Below are positions 15,604 through 22,792 of a stretch of 33,613 nt of DNA, one piece after another. A program made the translations under genes and the position numbers. How positions within the stretch are numbered: the first letter of the stretch is position 1; each line of letters begins with the position of its first letter. The stretch comes from Hespellia stercorisuis DSM 15480 (lineage in GTDB: Bacteria > Bacillota > Clostridia > Lachnospirales > Lachnospiraceae), in the NCBI RefSeq assembly GCF_900142165.1, contig NZ_FQZY01000047.1, positions 1 to 33,613 on the forward strand, in the 5' to 3' direction. The notes beneath the pieces are model-generated. The model was not told where the DNA came from, ran no database searches, and saw only the letters and a program-made list of their open reading frames with translations.

Positions 15604-15819
15604 ATGACGGAGAGCACAGAGGCAATTACATTAGGGAAACTGTTGGGCATCATACAATTAAATACGCCGATCCATCTGAAATGCGGCGCGGATGTGGAGT
15701 GGGATTTCGTCTATAAGTCAACATTGATGCGGTTTGACGAGCGCATCCGACCATACAGGGAACACAGGGTGACGAATGTGTATCTGTTTTACAGAACACT
15801 TGTCATTGAGGTGGAATAG
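15604..15819 (+). CDS. Small hypothetical protein, 71 aa
   Basis: The 71-residue product is soluble and mixed in composition. It begins MTESTEAITLGKLLGIIQLN and has VEWDFVYKSTLMRFDERIRP in the middle. There is no signal peptide or membrane segment. An AGAGGGAAG ribosome site precedes the ATG, and the gene lies between the VanZ-like and ABC-F genes with 66 and 43 bases of spacing, consistent with an operon. The pattern of a hydrophobic N-terminal strand-helix followed by a WDF core suggests a small folded domain, but I do not recognise the family. Confidence 0.6.
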   Translation: MTESTEAITLGKLLGIIQLNTPIHLKCGADVEWDFVYKSTLMRFDERIRPYREHRVTNVYLFYRTLVIEVE

Positions 15820-15862
15820 GCGGAGTCTCAGTGAATGTGTCAGCACACCAGAATGGAGTATT

Positions 15863-17767
15863 ATGTTATATCAGATAACGAACGGAACCGTTTCGATGGG
15901 AGGGAGGACCATTCTCTCTCACATCGATTTTGAGATAAAAGGAAAAGAAAAAATAGCAGTAGTCGGGCGCAACGGAGCGGGAAAAACCACGCTTCTGCGC
16001 TTGATTGCGGGAGAGCTGGAGACGGACAGGGATGATCGGCAGATGGCGGAGAGCATCACCAGCTCCAGGAAACTCACGATCGGTATGCTCCACCAGAATG
16101 CTGTCCGGGACCAGGACAGGACCGTGGAGGAAATCCTGCTGAAGAACTGCCCGGAGAAGGATACATTTTCCAGAGAGCGATTTGCCTACGAGACGGAGTA
16201 CGACCGTATTTTTACCGGATTCGGGTTTGAAAAATGGCAGAAGCGGCGAAAGCTTTCCACGTTCTCGGGCGGGGAACAGGCGAAGATATCTCTGATTCAG
16301 CTGCTGCTGGAGAAGCCGGATATCCTGCTTCTGGATGAGCCGACCAACCATCTGGATATTCCGACGGTGGAATGGCTGGAGGAGTATATGCGGGAATATG
16401 ATAAGGCGGTGGTGTTCGTCTCCCACGATCGATTTTTTCTGGATCAGGTCGTGGATGTGGTCTATGAACTGCAGGGCGGTAAGCTGAAGCGCTATCCGGG
16501 GAGCTACACCCATTACCGGGAGCAGAAGTGCCGGGATATCGCGCAGCAGACAAAGGCGTACGAGCGGCAGCAGGCAGAGCTGGAACGGCTGAACCAGCTG
16601 GTGGAGAAGTTCAAGCACAAGCCGAAGAAGGCGGCGTTTGCCCGTTCCAGAAGGACCATGATGGACCGGATGGAGCGGACGCCAAAGCCGGAGCCGGATG
16701 ATGTACATATATTTACAGGGGTGCTGGAGCCGAAGTTTCCCGGCAGCAAATGGGTGTTTGAGGCGGATCAGCTGAAGATCGGCTACGAGAAAGCTCTGCT
16801 GGAATTATCTCTCAGGGTGAAGCGGGGGCAGAAGATCGGAATCATCGGGGATAACGGTGCCGGAAAGAGCACATTTCTGAAGACAATGGTCGGGGAAATT
16901 CCTCCAGTCGGAGGAAAGTGCAGGCTGGGAGAGCATACCATGCTCGGCTATTTCGATCAGCAGTCCGCTTCGGTGGAATCGGACAAACAGGTGGCGGAGC
17001 ATTTCCATGATCTGTTTCCGGGGATGACGGAGAAGGAAGTCCGGCAGACGCTGGGTGCATATCTGTTTCGCGGAAAGGACGCGTCGAAGAAGGTGCACGC
17101 ACTGTCCGGCGGGGAGAAGGCACGGCTGGTGCTGGCGGAACTTCTGACCGGCAGACCGAATCTTATGGTGCTGGATGAACCCACAAATCACATGGATATT
17201 CAGGCGAGGGAGACGTTGGAGTCTGCGTTTCGCGCATACACCGGGACGATTCTGTTCGTGTCCCACGACCGGTATTTTATCCGGCAGGTGGCGGATGCGA
17301 TTCTGGTGTTCGATGAGCAGTCGGTCATGTACTATCCGTTTGGGTACGAGCACTATCTGAAACGGAGCAGACAGGGCAGCGGGGAACAGCTTTCGGCCAT
17401 GATACGCGCCGAGGAGCAGGCGATGATTGCGGACTTCAAAGCGGTGCCGAAGGCGGAACGCCACAGGCTGCGGGAAATCAGCACAGAGGATGCATTTGTG
17501 GACTGGAAGTTCCGTCTGGCGGCGGAGCCCATGGAGGAGGCGAAGGCACGCACGGAAGAGCTCTGGGAGCGCTGGAGTGCAGTGCACGGCGAGGTGCAGA
17601 CTGCATGGTGGAATCCGGATGCAGTACCTGCGCAGCTGGAGGAACTGCAGCGTGAGGAGACAAGGGTACGGAAGGAGCTGGACGGCGCCTGGGAAGAGTG
17701 GACGCGCGGCTGTATGGAGTGGCTGGAAGTATGCTGGAGCATAAATGAATTTACTGAGGGGGAATAG
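15863..17767 (+). CDS. ABC-F family ATPase
   Basis: This 634-residue protein has two ABC nucleotide-binding domains and no membrane part. Domain 1 has Walker A GRNGAGKTT (35-43), signature FSGGEQAKISL and LLLDEPTNHLD. A basic, helical linker (about 225-305; QQAELERLNQLVEKFKHKPK) follows. Domain 2 has GDNGAGKST (329-337), LSGGEKARLVL and VLDEPTNHMD, with a Glu/Arg-rich C-terminal tail of about 130 residues. ABC-F proteins act at the ribosomal E site as translation factors or as antibiotic-resistance proteins, the linker contacting the P-site tRNA. The domain-linker-domain plan fits; which subgroup it belongs to is not clear. ATG 15863 is chosen for the GGAG six bases before it and because the domain begins there. 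Confidence 0.93.
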   Translation: MLYQITNGTVSMGGRTILSHIDFEIKGKEKIAVVGRNGAGKTTLLRLIAGELETDRDDRQMAESITSSRKLTIGMLHQNAVRDQDRTVEEILLKNCPEKDTFSRERFAYETEYDRIFTGFGFEKWQKRRKLSTFSGGEQAKISLIQLLLEKPDILLLDEPTNHLDIPTVEWLEEYMREYDKAVVFVSHDRFFLDQVVDVVYELQGGKLKRYPGSYTHYREQKCRDIAQQTKAYERQQAELERLNQLVEKFKHKPKKAAFARSRRTMMDRMERTPKPEPDDVHIFTGVLEPKFPGSKWVFEADQLKIGYEKALLELSLRVKRGQKIGIIGDNGAGKSTFLKTMVGEIPPVGGKCRLGEHTMLGYFDQQSASVESDKQVAEHFHDLFPGMTEKEVRQTLGAYLFRGKDASKKVHALSGGEKARLVLAELLTGRPNLMVLDEPTNHMDIQARETLESAFRAYTGTILFVSHDRYFIRQVADAILVFDEQSVMYYPFGYEHYLKRSRQGSGEQLSAMIRAEEQAMIADFKAVPKAERHRLREISTEDAFVDWKFRLAAEPMEEAKARTEELWERWSAVHGEVQTAWWNPDAVPAQLEELQREETRVRKELDGAWEEWTRGCMEWLEVCWSINEFTEGE

Positions 17768-17770
17768 AGG

Positions 17771-18787
17771 GTGAAGAAGTTGGGAAACAAGAAGATATGG
17801 GTACGTGTGGCAGTGGGAATTGTGGCAGTGGTCGTGTTGGCTTTTGTGGCATTTACCGTGGTCAAGGGAATCGGGAAATCGAGAATTTCCAAAAATGCGG
17901 CAGTGAAGGGAGACACCTCGGGAGATCCGTTTTTATATCACGACAAAAAGTACCATTACAATACAGATCTGGTCAATATATTGTGCGAGGGTGTGGATCG
18001 CGACACTTCTCTGACGTCGGACAACGCGGTGGGGAAAGCCGGTCAGGCAGATGTACTGTTTCTGATCAGCCTCAACACGAAAACGGATGAATGGAAACTG
18101 TACAGCATTCCGCGGGAGAGCATGACGGTGGTGCGGACGCTGGATGAAAAGGGAGAGCTGGCCGATGTTCAGACCATGCAGATTACGCTGCAGTACGCGG
18201 TGGGACGGAACGGGGCGGAGAGCTCTGAACTGGTCGGCGAAGCGGTGTCGGAGATTATGTGCAGCATTCCGATTCAGAGATACGCCGCCATCAACTTTAA
18301 CGCGTTTCCGGAGATAAACGATGCGGTCGGCGGTGTCACGGTCACCGTGGAGGAAGAAAGCTATGACCAGGTGATCGCGGACCGTGTGAAAGGGTATGAG
18401 GTCGGCAGCACGATCACCCTGAAGGGCGAGGATGCATTCACATTTGTGAGAGAGCGTAATAGCTATGTGCAGGAAAGCTCATCCCAGCGTCTGCTCCGGC
18501 AGAAGCAGTATGTGAAGGCGTTCGTGCCCGCCGCCAAAAAGGCGATCAAAAAAGATATCACACTTCCGCTGAAGCTGAAGAACATTATGAAGGATGATAT
18601 GGTTACGGATATCAGCCTCAGTGAGATGGCGTACCTGACTACCGCATTTTCGAAGGTGTCATTTGATGACATTGATATCATCACGCTCCCGGGTGAGGAA
18701 GTGCTCGGGAATAAATACAAGGAATATTACGTGGATGACGAAGCGGTGGAGGATATGGTGATTGATAACTTTTATCAGAAAGAATAG
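17771..18787 (+). CDS. LytR-CpsA-Psr (LCP) family wall-polymer ligase
   Basis: This 338-residue membrane-anchored LCP protein starts at GTG 17771, nine bases after GGGGG and three bases after the ABC-F stop. A single N-terminal membrane segment (about 8-30, VAVGIVAVVVLAFVAFTVV) precedes the extracytoplasmic LCP domain. Motifs are NILCEGVDR, ADVLFLISLN, YSIPRESM, a GGVTVTVEE strand, and DAFTFVRERN ... QRLLRQKQYV, with arginines that bind the pyrophosphate of the lipid-linked donor. LCP enzymes attach wall teichoic acid, capsule or glycoprotein glycans to peptidoglycan. It lies in the same gene run as the surface proteins and the CpsBCD genes, so it may attach a surface glycan handled by them. 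Confidence 0.92.
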   Translation: MKKLGNKKIWVRVAVGIVAVVVLAFVAFTVVKGIGKSRISKNAAVKGDTSGDPFLYHDKKYHYNTDLVNILCEGVDRDTSLTSDNAVGKAGQADVLFLISLNTKTDEWKLYSIPRESMTVVRTLDEKGELADVQTMQITLQYAVGRNGAESSELVGEAVSEIMCSIPIQRYAAINFNAFPEINDAVGGVTVTVEEESYDQVIADRVKGYEVGSTITLKGEDAFTFVRERNSYVQESSSQRLLRQKQYVKAFVPAAKKAIKKDITLPLKLKNIMKDDMVTDISLSEMAYLTTAFSKVSFDDIDIITLPGEEVLGNKYKEYYVDDEAVEDMVIDNFYQKE

Positions 18788-18851
18788 GGCGGATCGCATG
18801 TGATCGAGGCGACATACATTATATGCATACATTATATAAGGAGGGAACATC

Positions 18852-19376
18852 ATGGAAGAATTTGCGGCAATCGAAGGCTTTGCCAAAGCGGTAAGGGCGG
18901 CAAAAGAAGCGTTTAATGAGGCTGTTTCGATGGAGATGGTCAGAACATGGGACAAAGCGCTGGTTGACTACGATACATTTTATTTTATTATGATGAGCAG
19001 TTATGTGGTAGAGTGTGTGGAGACACAGGAGTGTTTCGTTGGAAATCATTTTGGTTATCTGGCGAAGCTGCAGATGACCGACGACACAAGTATGACCGTG
19101 TTCATCAAGCGGGAGACGTTTCGCGATAAATTTCTCGCGGAGGGAAAAATCGTGGTGGATACGGCAGAATGCATGAAAAAACTGCAGGGATTGTGGAACG
19201 ACAAGTCGTTTATTGCGAGAATGGAGATATCCGAGCCGGAGTGCCTGGACTGGGGAAAGAGAAAGTATGCCAAGCGGACACTGCACTTCAGTGGAATGTC
19301 GAGTGACAGCAGAGAAATCGTCACTTATGAGGGAATCGAGGAAGTGGGGCCGGAGTTATCAAGGCTGATTCCATAG
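18852..19376 (+). CDS. Hypothetical protein, 174 aa
   Basis: This soluble 174-residue protein has no signal peptide or membrane segment. It begins MEEFAAIEGFAKAVRAAKEA, an amphipathic helix. The middle reads YDTFYFIMMSSYVVECVETQ and a strand-rich part TDDTSMTVFIKRETF; the end reads LHFSGMSSDSREIVTYEG. AAGGAGG lies nine bases before the ATG. It follows the LCP gene in the same direction by 64 bases, and a weak terminator follows it. I do not recognise the family; the mixed alpha/beta look with a short C-terminal strand pair gives no catalytic hint. Confidence 0.75.
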   Translation: MEEFAAIEGFAKAVRAAKEAFNEAVSMEMVRTWDKALVDYDTFYFIMMSSYVVECVETQECFVGNHFGYLAKLQMTDDTSMTVFIKRETFRDKFLAEGKIVVDTAECMKKLQGLWNDKSFIARMEISEPECLDWGKRKYAKRTLHFSGMSSDSREIVTYEGIEEVGPELSRLIP

Positions 19377-19413
19377 CCGGAAAAATTATCCGGACAGCAT
19401 AAGGCCTTTTTTT
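19377..19413 (+). terminator. Terminator-like hairpin and T-tract
   Basis: CCGGA (19377-19381) pairs with TCCGG (19389-19393), and a run of seven T residues follows at 19407-19413. The T-run is separated from the stem by 13 bases, so termination is plausible but not textbook. Confidence 0.4.
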
Positions 19414-19450
19414 ATTGCAAAAGTAGAAAAAGTCATTTATACTAACGCTG

Positions 19451-19456
19451 TATAAT
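19451..19456 (+). promoter_or_regulatory. -10 box before the Ig-like membrane protein gene
   Basis: A perfect TATAAT (19451-19456) lacks a good -35 box. At the right distance upstream the sequence is AAAGTCATT (19429-19437), which resembles a LytTR half-site. Activator dependence is possible. Confidence 0.4.
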
Positions 19457-19527
19457 AAGGTTGTGACTGATTAGGGCGTGGCTCTGAGCAGCTGCCAAAA
19501 TTGGAAACGAAAGAGGAGCGACGGAGA

Positions 19528-20601
19528 ATGTGCGAATGTGAAGAGCAGAGATCTGAGAGCGGACAGGAAGATGCGGAAGAGAAAGTCCTGGACGTGCAGG
19601 AGGATGTGGGAAAGGTCATTCTGAGCGGACAGGAAGATGTGGAAGAGACGGTTCTGGACGTGCAGGATGACGGGAAAAGAAAATATCTGCGGTTTGCTGC
19701 GGCAGGAATACTGGCGCTTGTAGTGATCGTGGTGGTTGTGCTGATGGTGAAGAGGGATCCGGTTACGCTGAAAAAGAAGGTGTTCGTGACAGAATACAAG
19801 ACGGCTGTAAACCGTGAACTTTCTACTTATATCAAAAATCCGGAAAAGCATGCGGACGCGGTTCTGGATTTGTCCAAAGTGGATACGAACGAGACCGGGA
19901 CCTACCCGGCGACGGTTACATATAACGGAAAAGCCTGTAAGTTTTCGATTAAGGTGGAGGATACGACTCCTCCCGAGGTTGTGGTGAGCAGTACAGTCAC
20001 CGTGATGGTCGGGGAGGCCCTGTCCTCGGATACGGTGATTGAGACTATGACAGATGACGCCGGGATTGCCGGCATTGCGTTCGAAAACGGCAGTTTGTCC
20101 GAAGGAACCGTAGATGCGGCCGGAAATGTTGTTCCTGCGGCCTGCGTGTTCGACGCAACCGGGGACACGACAAACAAGGTGGCTGTGACGGACAACAACG
20201 GAAACAGGACGGAGCAGACTTTCTCGGTACATGTGACGGACAATCTGCTCTCTAATGTGGAGGGAATCGGCGATCGGACAGTGGCGGTGAATGCTGAAAA
20301 TGTAAACTATATGGAAGGAATCAACTGGAATGAACTGATCAAGACGGTGACCTGTGATTCCTCCAAGGTGAATCTGACAGAGCCGGGGCGGTATCCGCTG
20401 ACATATACGATCATTGCTAATGATGCCGATGCGGCAAGCGGCAAGGCGGCCACGCTGAAGGTGGTGAAGGCAGTTATTAATGTAGTTGCCGATACGCCGG
20501 AGGAACAGGTGGCATCAGCGGAGGCGAGTCCGCCGGAGGAGAGTCCGCCGGAGGAGAGCCCGGCAGAAGAAAACGGGGGAGATGAAGAGTGGGAAGAGTA
20601 G
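19528..20601 (+). CDS. Membrane-anchored protein with Ig-like extracellular domains
   Basis: This 357-residue type II membrane protein has an acidic cytoplasmic tail of about 50 residues with an internal duplication (SGQEDAEEKVLDVQEDV, then SGQEDVEETVLDVQDDG). One membrane helix (FAAAGILALVVIVVVVLMV) is followed by at least two bacterial Ig-like/DUF5011-type domains, recognised by TGTYPATVTYNGKACKF ... VEDTTPPEVVV and LTEPGRYPLTYTIIAND. A Pro/Glu-rich tail follows. ATG 19528 is preferred over TTG 19501 because AGAGGAG stands nine bases before it. Such proteins sit on the cell surface and often bind partners. It begins a co-oriented block of secreted proteins leading to the LytTR gene. Confidence 0.8.
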   Translation: MCECEEQRSESGQEDAEEKVLDVQEDVGKVILSGQEDVEETVLDVQDDGKRKYLRFAAAGILALVVIVVVVLMVKRDPVTLKKKVFVTEYKTAVNRELSTYIKNPEKHADAVLDLSKVDTNETGTYPATVTYNGKACKFSIKVEDTTPPEVVVSSTVTVMVGEALSSDTVIETMTDDAGIAGIAFENGSLSEGTVDAAGNVVPAACVFDATGDTTNKVAVTDNNGNRTEQTFSVHVTDNLLSNVEGIGDRTVAVNAENVNYMEGINWNELIKTVTCDSSKVNLTEPGRYPLTYTIIANDADAASGKAATLKVVKAVINVVADTPEEQVASAEASPPEESPPEESPAEENGGDEEWEE

Positions 20602-20670
20602 GCCAGGAAGCGCGAAAAAAGGCGCAGAGCCGAAAAGAGTCTAGAAAATAACAGAGCAGCAGGCGCACTG

Positions 20671-20686
20671 CCGGCAGCTGCCGGCG
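20671..20686. repeat. 16-base GC palindrome between surface genes
   Basis: GCCGGCAGCTGCCGGC is a perfect palindrome, flanked by further GCGC/GCGC complementarity. No T-run follows. It may be a weak transcription pause or mRNA stability element in the 122-base gap before the next gene. Confidence 0.45.
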
Positions 20687-20723
20687 GCGCGTTGGGGATG
20701 ATTGATATAGTAAGGAGATTAGG

Positions 20724-21779
20724 ATGAAAAGATACAGAAAAGTACTGGCAGCGCTGGCAATAAGTATGTGTGTGATGAGCACGGCAACGATGACGTCGTA
20801 CGCGTACACCCCGGAGGAGATCGCAGCAGCCAAAGCGTGGCTGTCCTCCAACGGGTACTCCCCGGATATGGGAGGTGCACAGCAGGCTTACCAGGATTAT
20901 CTGGATGGAAAGTTCGGTGATCAAGTGCCGGGGGGCGTGAATGAATCAATTCCGATTCCAGAACCGGGGGGCGACAGCCAGTCTCCGGCGGGGGACGGGG
21001 AGGTGAAGCCTCCGGACGAGACTTTTGTGGTCATAGATGATTCTGATATGGGGGAGACTTTACTTGTGAAAAACCCGGATGGGACGGGTTCGGCAGACGA
21101 GCCGGGCAGCACTGGTGGTAAGACGGATAAAAGTACTGATGGTGGATCTGCCGCAAATGCCGATAAAAACGAGGGGGCGGATTCCGGTTCAAAAGAAGGC
21201 GATACATCTTCTGCAGCAGAATCTGGGAATGCGGCAGGTGCCAAACAGAATACAGGGGAATCTGCAGCGACCAATTTTAACAGCCAGCTTACGGGTAATG
21301 TGCTGGTGGCGGATAAAAAGCAACAGATGCAGAAAGGCGCGGTAATCTGGAATAAAATGATGCAGCGTTCGTGGAGTTTTGTAATCTCACAGAACCTCTG
21401 GGGGATGTCTGCTCAGGATTTCGTGAAGTTTATGGGGGTATCGGCGAGACTTGAGAAGGTTTCGGAGAATGACAGCACGGTTTTATATGAGAGTTATAAT
21501 GCCGCCCGGGATGCGTTGTACTATTTTCAGTTTGACAAAATGAACGGCTTGCAGGCGATGCAGTACACAATGTTCTGCAAAGACGCAGAGGAACTGGAGG
21601 CGGTGAAGACGGCCACCAGGCAGGAGTGTCTTGCGGCATTGGAAGAGAAGAGTCGGACGACGGACAACAACGGTCTTCTGGCAGCCATGCCGGAACGTCC
21701 TGTTTTGAGGAGTTTTCCGTCTATGTTTGAGGGGCGCTATCAGTCAGAATATGTATTTCACTGCTATATTAAAGGATAG
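20724..21779 (+). CDS. Secreted protein with low-complexity linker, unknown function
   Basis: This 351-residue exported protein has a signal peptide at about 1-27 (MKRYRKVLAALAISMCVMST, cleaved after SYA). A helical segment TPEEIAAAKAWLSSNGYSPD follows, and a long Pro/Gly/Ser/Glu-rich linker (about 65-185). A folded C-terminal domain (about 190-351) carries WSFVISQNLWGMSAQDFVKF and ARDALYYFQFDKMNGLQAMQ. There is no sorting signal or membrane anchor at the C-terminus. AAGGAG precedes the ATG. It lies between the Ig-like membrane protein and the LytTR gene. I do not recognise the C-terminal domain. The plan (small head, linker, C-terminal domain) is echoed by the protein at 25362. Confidence 0.8.
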   Translation: MKRYRKVLAALAISMCVMSTATMTSYAYTPEEIAAAKAWLSSNGYSPDMGGAQQAYQDYLDGKFGDQVPGGVNESIPIPEPGGDSQSPAGDGEVKPPDETFVVIDDSDMGETLLVKNPDGTGSADEPGSTGGKTDKSTDGGSAANADKNEGADSGSKEGDTSSAAESGNAAGAKQNTGESAATNFNSQLTGNVLVADKKQQMQKGAVIWNKMMQRSWSFVISQNLWGMSAQDFVKFMGVSARLEKVSENDSTVLYESYNAARDALYYFQFDKMNGLQAMQYTMFCKDAEELEAVKTATRQECLAALEEKSRTTDNNGLLAAMPERPVLRSFPSMFEGRYQSEYVFHCYIKG

Positions 21780-21850
21780 AAGACTGATACAGGAGCTGAC
21801 AGTGCGGCGGATTACGAACATCCACTTTAACTTGGGGAGGGGGATACAAT

Positions 21851-22599
21851 ATGATTAGAATTTTGATTTGCGACAGCGACAAAGAAGTGCGTGGGAGACT
21901 CAGAAGATGCGTGGAGAGACATTTCGCGGATATTTGCAGCACCCGTATAAAAGAACTGGGAACAGGCAGAGGGAACGAAGAACATGAAATGTTATCCGAT
22001 GATATGCGGTGCGATGTCCTTATTCTGCGGATAGAAGAGTACAAAAAGAATTTGAATCTGGCAAAATTCGTATTGGAAAAAATCCAGCATATCAGTTGAT
22101 TGCGTATTCCAGGAAGTCGGAGATGTTTTATTTTCCAGAACTTTTTGAACTGAATCTGACATACTATTTCCTGCTTGAACGAACGGAGGAGCTGCTGCCG
22201 AAAGCTCTGGAAATCGTGCGGAAAAATCTGCGAATCATGGAACGGCAGTACCTGGTCTGCAATTCAAGATACCAGAAGGTGAAAATATTCTTTGAAAATG
22301 TGATTTACATAGAACATAACAACCATGTCAGCGTGGTTTATACAAATGAGGAGTGTTATCATATCCGGCGCAGTCTGAATGAACTGGAGACTGAATTTGC
22401 CCTGTACCCGTCACTGCTCCGGTGCCATGTCAGCTATATCGTGAATATGACGTATGTGATGACGGCAGATCGGAAGACGTTTCGGTTAAAGAACGGCCGG
22501 ACGATCCCTATAAGCCGGAGTTACAGCGGGAAGGTCCGGCAGGTGCTTGAGGAACGAAATGGAGGCCAGAACATGATATTGGGGCACCAGAAAGACTGA
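21851..22599 (+). CDS. LytTR response regulator with degenerate receiver, broken by a frameshift
   Basis: A receiver-like N-terminus starts at 21851 (MIRILICDSDKEVRGRLRRC) and stops at 22097-22099. The homology continues in the next frame from about 22086 to 22599 with a full LytTR DNA-binding domain: VKIFFENVIYIEHNNHVSVV, LRCHVSYIVNM and GRTIPISRSYSGKV. The switch point is an A6 run (about 22079-22082 onward); a -1 slip there gives NPAYQLIAYSRKSE. It may be programmed slippage, a real mutation or an assembly error. At the phosphoacceptor position the receiver has arginine (ILRIEEY, R60) instead of aspartate, so control by phosphorylation is unlikely. No histidine kinase gene adjoins. It probably controls the Big_2 gene just downstream. 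Confidence 0.75.
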
Positions 22600-22666
22600 A
22601 AAAATGTAATCGAGAATAGATGGTCTGACTTTATTGAGATCATAAAGCGCAAAAAGTGTCAGTAAA

Positions 22667-22726
22667 ACAGTCAATTATGTCAAAATGGAAAGTTATGGTT
22701 CCAAAAAAAAAAACATGTGATATAAT
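22667..22726 (+). promoter_or_regulatory. Promoter of the Big_2 gene with LytTR-type direct repeats and an A11 spacer
   Basis: Two 9-base repeats, ACAGTCAAT (22667-22675) and AAAGTTATG (22689-22697), start 22 bases apart. Each matches eight of nine positions of the AgrA/VirR-type LytTR half-site. The second directly abuts a poor -35 region (GTTCCA, 22698-22703). The -10 box is a perfect TATAAT (22721-22726). The spacer contains eleven A residues. Activator-dependent transcription by the neighbouring LytTR protein is the natural reading, and slippage of the A-tract could change spacer length. Confidence 0.6.
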
Positions 22727-22792
22727 GAAAGACAAATGAAACTGCCAAAAGCGTATCATAAGAAACTAAGGAAAAGAGGAGGCATTTCTATT

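Noticed and set aside
15007-17767. Glycopeptide or ribosome-targeting antibiotic resistance cluster
   Set aside because: VanZ-like and ABC-F proteins are common housekeeping paralogues; no vanHAX-type or other resistance genes accompany them.
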